Assembly: GCF_947493595.1 (NCBI RefSeq) | Contig: NZ_CANLRL010000007.1 | Location: 62,001-126,000, forward strand | Direction: 5' to 3' | DNA from: an uncultured Shimia sp. | GTDB taxonomy: Bacteria; Pseudomonadota; Alphaproteobacteria; Rhodobacterales; Rhodobacteraceae | Length of the DNA: 64,000 bases | In this document: positions 62,171-64,000 of the stretch, piece by piece | Layout of the letters: every line of letters starts with the position of its first letter | How positions within the stretch are numbered: the first letter of the stretch is position 1 | The notes under the pieces: generated by a model | Told to the model about the DNA's origin: nothing | Databases searched by the model: none | What the model saw: only the letters and a program-made list of their open reading frames with translations | Program-made: the position numbers and the translations under genes

Positions 62171-62491
62171 ATGATCAAACTTACGTTTGTGCAAGCGGAT
62201 GGGACGCAAGTTGAAACGGATGCGTCACCTGGAATGTCTGTGATGCAAGCTGCGGTGAACGCCGGAGTGGATGCCATTGCGGCGGAATGCGGTGGGGCCT
62301 GTGCTTGCGGCACCTGCCATTGCGTGCTTTCGCAGGACTGGTTTGGTAGAGTGGCCGCGCCGGAAGCTGACGAGGTCGACATGCTTGAATTTGTGATTGA
62401 TCCGCAGCCCACCAGCCGTTTGAGCTGTCAGGTTGTTGTCACTGAGGACATGCATGGCATCACAATCAGAGTTCCGGCGTCGCAGGTGTGA
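62171..62491 (+). CDS. [2Fe-2S] ferredoxin, adrenodoxin/putidaredoxin type
   Basis: 106 residues. Cluster ligands have the spacing C-x5-C-x2-C (Cys40, 46, 49) plus Cys86, as in putidaredoxin. Extra Cys44 and Cys51 flank the cluster loop. AGGAAAAA lies upstream of the ATG. It should hand electrons to the adjacent P450. Gap to the araC-type gene is 6 bases. Confidence 0.94.
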   Translation: MIKLTFVQADGTQVETDASPGMSVMQAAVNAGVDAIAAECGGACACGTCHCVLSQDWFGRVAAPEADEVDMLEFVIDPQPTSRLSCQVVVTEDMHGITIRVPASQV

Positions 62492-62497
62492 AGGCGC

Positions 62498-63340
62498 ATG
62501 CTCCCACATGCATTTGACGCCTCTGCGATAGTTTTCAATGAGACACCCGTTGATCTTAACCTGTGGCCATACGATGTGCCTGCTGCAGGCCGGACGCTTG
62601 TCCAGGCCGACCACGGAATGGTGCGGCAGAATTATCACGAACATGTCCTGATCCTAACGCTTCAAGGAACTGGGCGCATCGAAGTGGGAAAGGCGCAATT
62701 TGAGGCACGTCCCGGAGACCTCGCTTGGATTGATACGGCACTTTCGTATGCGCATGGCGCAGGTTATGAGACCGATTGGGGCTATCACTGGATGGCCATT
62801 TCAGGGCATGGATTGCACGCCTTGCATCATCTGTTGGGCTTTGATGAGGTGCCGGTGGCGAGCGGTTGTGGTGATCTGGTGCCGGTTTTTGAGTCCGTGT
62901 TTGCGCGGTTGTCGAGGTCTGACGGGGGCAAAGCCGCTCTTCTGAATTCTCTTGTACCAAGAGTGCTGGAGAAAGCGTTCTTGGTGCGCGGGCGGGAGCA
63001 ACCTGTTAATCAAACGACAGCAGTTCGGCGCGTCACTCAAAGGGTTCGGGCCGAATTGCATCGCCCTTGGGACATTGCCGAACTGGCCGACATTTCCGGA
63101 CTAAGTCAGTCTCAGTTGTTTCGGCGGTTTAAGGCCGAAACAGGAAACAGTCCCATAGGATGGTTGCGAAAGGAACGGATCGTCTTGGCGTGCTACCTAC
63201 TGCGTACAACGGCCTTGTCGATCGCCCAGGTTGCGCTTCAATGCGGTTACCTGGATCCATTCCATTTTAGTCGGGACTTTAAGCGATTGCAGGGGCGCGC
63301 TCCTCGCGCATTTCGAGCTCAGTTTCGGAAGGAAGGGTGA
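62498..63340 (+). CDS. AraC-family transcriptional regulator
   Basis: 280 residues. An N-terminal cupin-like sensor (HVLILTLQGTGRIEVGKAQF, FEARPGDLAWID) and two C-terminal helix-turn-helix motifs (DIAELADISGLSQSQLFRRFK; SIAQVALQCGYLDPFHFSRDFK). It follows the ferredoxin closely, so it likely controls the P450-ferredoxin operon and may sense the P450 substrate or product. Its last 62 bases overlap the convergent glycosyltransferase gene. Confidence 0.9.
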   Translation: MLPHAFDASAIVFNETPVDLNLWPYDVPAAGRTLVQADHGMVRQNYHEHVLILTLQGTGRIEVGKAQFEARPGDLAWIDTALSYAHGAGYETDWGYHWMAISGHGLHALHHLLGFDEVPVASGCGDLVPVFESVFARLSRSDGGKAALLNSLVPRVLEKAFLVRGREQPVNQTTAVRRVTQRVRAELHRPWDIAELADISGLSQSQLFRRFKAETGNSPIGWLRKERIVLACYLLRTTALSIAQVALQCGYLDPFHFSRDFKRLQGRAPRAFRAQFRKEG

Positions 63341-64000
63341 TTGGGTTCAGCGGTGGCAGGTGGACCGCGGGCCTTTTTTGACGACCGCTCAGTTTGATCG
63401 AAAGCATGCTTTCAAGTGTGAAGTAGGCGCGCATCATTCGGAAGACCGTGTATTCGGGGAGGCAGAGAATGGCGCGGGGCGTTTTGTTGATAAGTACAGC
63501 GCCTAGTGCCACCAAAGTAGGCGCGCCGAGGATCACGGCGGCAACGGCCGTCCAGAGTGGTCGTGGGCCGGTGTCGAAGGGCTCCAGTAGTTCAATCAGA
63601 CCAAAGATCACCAAAGGGATGCCCATGGTGCGCACGGCTGTATTGAGCAACATGATGGGCAAGACAAGCCAGCCACGCAGAGAGGGATTGCGAAACTCGG
63701 TTGCCTCGCGGCAGCGGGACGTGATGTGAAACGCAGATCGGAACCATCGCATGCGCTGCTCCCGCATGTGCGCGTAGGTCGCCGGCACTTCTGACTCGTA
63801 GCGTACGTGCTGGTCTACCTGGACACGGTAGCCAAGCTCACCAATACGCATGGACATGTCACTATCTTCTCCGTTGAGACCAAAGGCAAACCCGCCGAGT
63901 TTACGCACTAGATCGGTGTGATACACAGCAAACATGCCTGGGATGGCGACTTGACCGTCAATCGATGTGTTGGCGATGGCATAGTACCCGTGATTGATCA
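63279..64000 (-). CDS. Family 2 glycosyltransferase, C-terminal part (5' end beyond window)
   Basis: The open frame enters from the right edge and ends at 63279, giving about 239 residues. It has the catalytic-domain end: GGFAFGLNGEDSDMSMRIGELGYRV and QRMRWFRSAF (a QxxRW motif), then three or four membrane segments (LPIMLLNTAVRTMGIPLVIFG; AVILGAPTLVALGAVLI). This is the pattern of processive GT2 enzymes such as cellulose- or hyaluronan-synthase-like proteins. The in-frame ATG at 63935 is internal. It overlaps the AraC gene end by 62 bases. Confidence 0.85.
   Translation of the reverse strand, partial: INHGYYAIANTSIDGQVAIPGMFAVYHTDLVRKLGGFAFGLNGEDSDMSMRIGELGYRVQVDQHVRYESEVPATYAHMREQRMRWFRSAFHITSRCREATEFRNPSLRGWLVLPIMLLNTAVRTMGIPLVIFGLIELLEPFDTGPRPLWTAVAAVILGAPTLVALGAVLINKTPRAILCLPEYTVFRMMRAYFTLESMLSIKLSGRQKRPAVHLPPLNPITLPSETELEMREERAPAIA

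Noticed and set aside
1-64000. tRNA, rRNA, CRISPR arrays, insertion sequences or prophage genes
   Set aside because: None recognised on reading both strands; no direct-repeat arrays or transposase motifs were seen.

Overview
The window looks like a chromosomal segment of a marine alphaproteobacterium, most likely Rhodobacterales (Roseobacter group). This is inferred from the order of the type VI secretion genes, from the C-P lyase gene set that includes a DUF1045 protein, a hexapeptide transferase and a second long PhnE, and from general protein character. No rRNA, tRNA, CRISPR array, insertion sequence or phage gene was seen. Product names come from reading motifs and family patterns by eye; no search was run.

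Region 1 (1-34.2 kb) is a type VI secretion system (T6SS) island. On the minus strand lies the structural operon tssA-tssB-tssC-hcp-tssE-tssF-tssG-fha-tssJ-tssK-tssL-tssM-tagF, with tagF cut by the window edge. Just before tssA, on the same strand, is a tightly coupled five-gene module: a Cys-containing exported protein, ExbB-like, ExbD-like, ExbD-like, and a TonB-like protein with a DUF4384-like end. Next come two small plus-strand genes (a DUF6484 protein and a short TIGR02270-like fragment). A minus-strand effector operon follows: clpV, a DUF2169 adaptor, a ketosynthase-fold pseudoenzyme, a PAAR-like (DUF4150) effector with a GHH nuclease-like end, and a putative immunity protein. Divergent from clpV is a transmembrane Ser/Thr kinase of PpkA type. 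Its periplasmic half resembles that of the TonB-like protein. A beta-barrel outer-membrane protein, an exported caspase-like protein and two related lipoproteins follow. No vgrG or PppA phosphatase is visible in the window.

Region 2 (34.6-41.8 kb) is a small catabolic cluster around tryptophan/kynurenine breakdown: kynureninase, 3-hydroxyanthranilate 3,4-dioxygenase, an aldehyde dehydrogenase, an aspartate-dehydrogenase-like protein, an unusual DapA-family protein, a drug/metabolite-type exporter and a LysR regulator. No ACMS decarboxylase is present, so the downstream route is open.

Region 3 (42.1-54.8 kb) is a nearly complete phosphonate/C-P lyase locus: phnC-phnD-phnE1-phnE2, a hexapeptide acyltransferase, the regulator phnF facing the other way, then phnG-H-I-J-K-L-N, with DUF1045 and phnM divergent at the end. 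phnF and phnG share an intergenic region holding a Pho-box-like element and a long inverted repeat. phnP is absent, and the DUF1045 2H-phosphoesterase is a candidate substitute.

Region 4 (54.9-64 kb) holds a FadR-type GntR regulator divergent from an AbrB-family membrane protein, with a concentric dyad between them; a potD-potA-potB-potC-like polyamine-type ABC transporter; a cytochrome P450 with its own [2Fe-2S] ferredoxin and an AraC regulator; and the C-terminal part of a family 2 glycosyltransferase, cut by the right edge.
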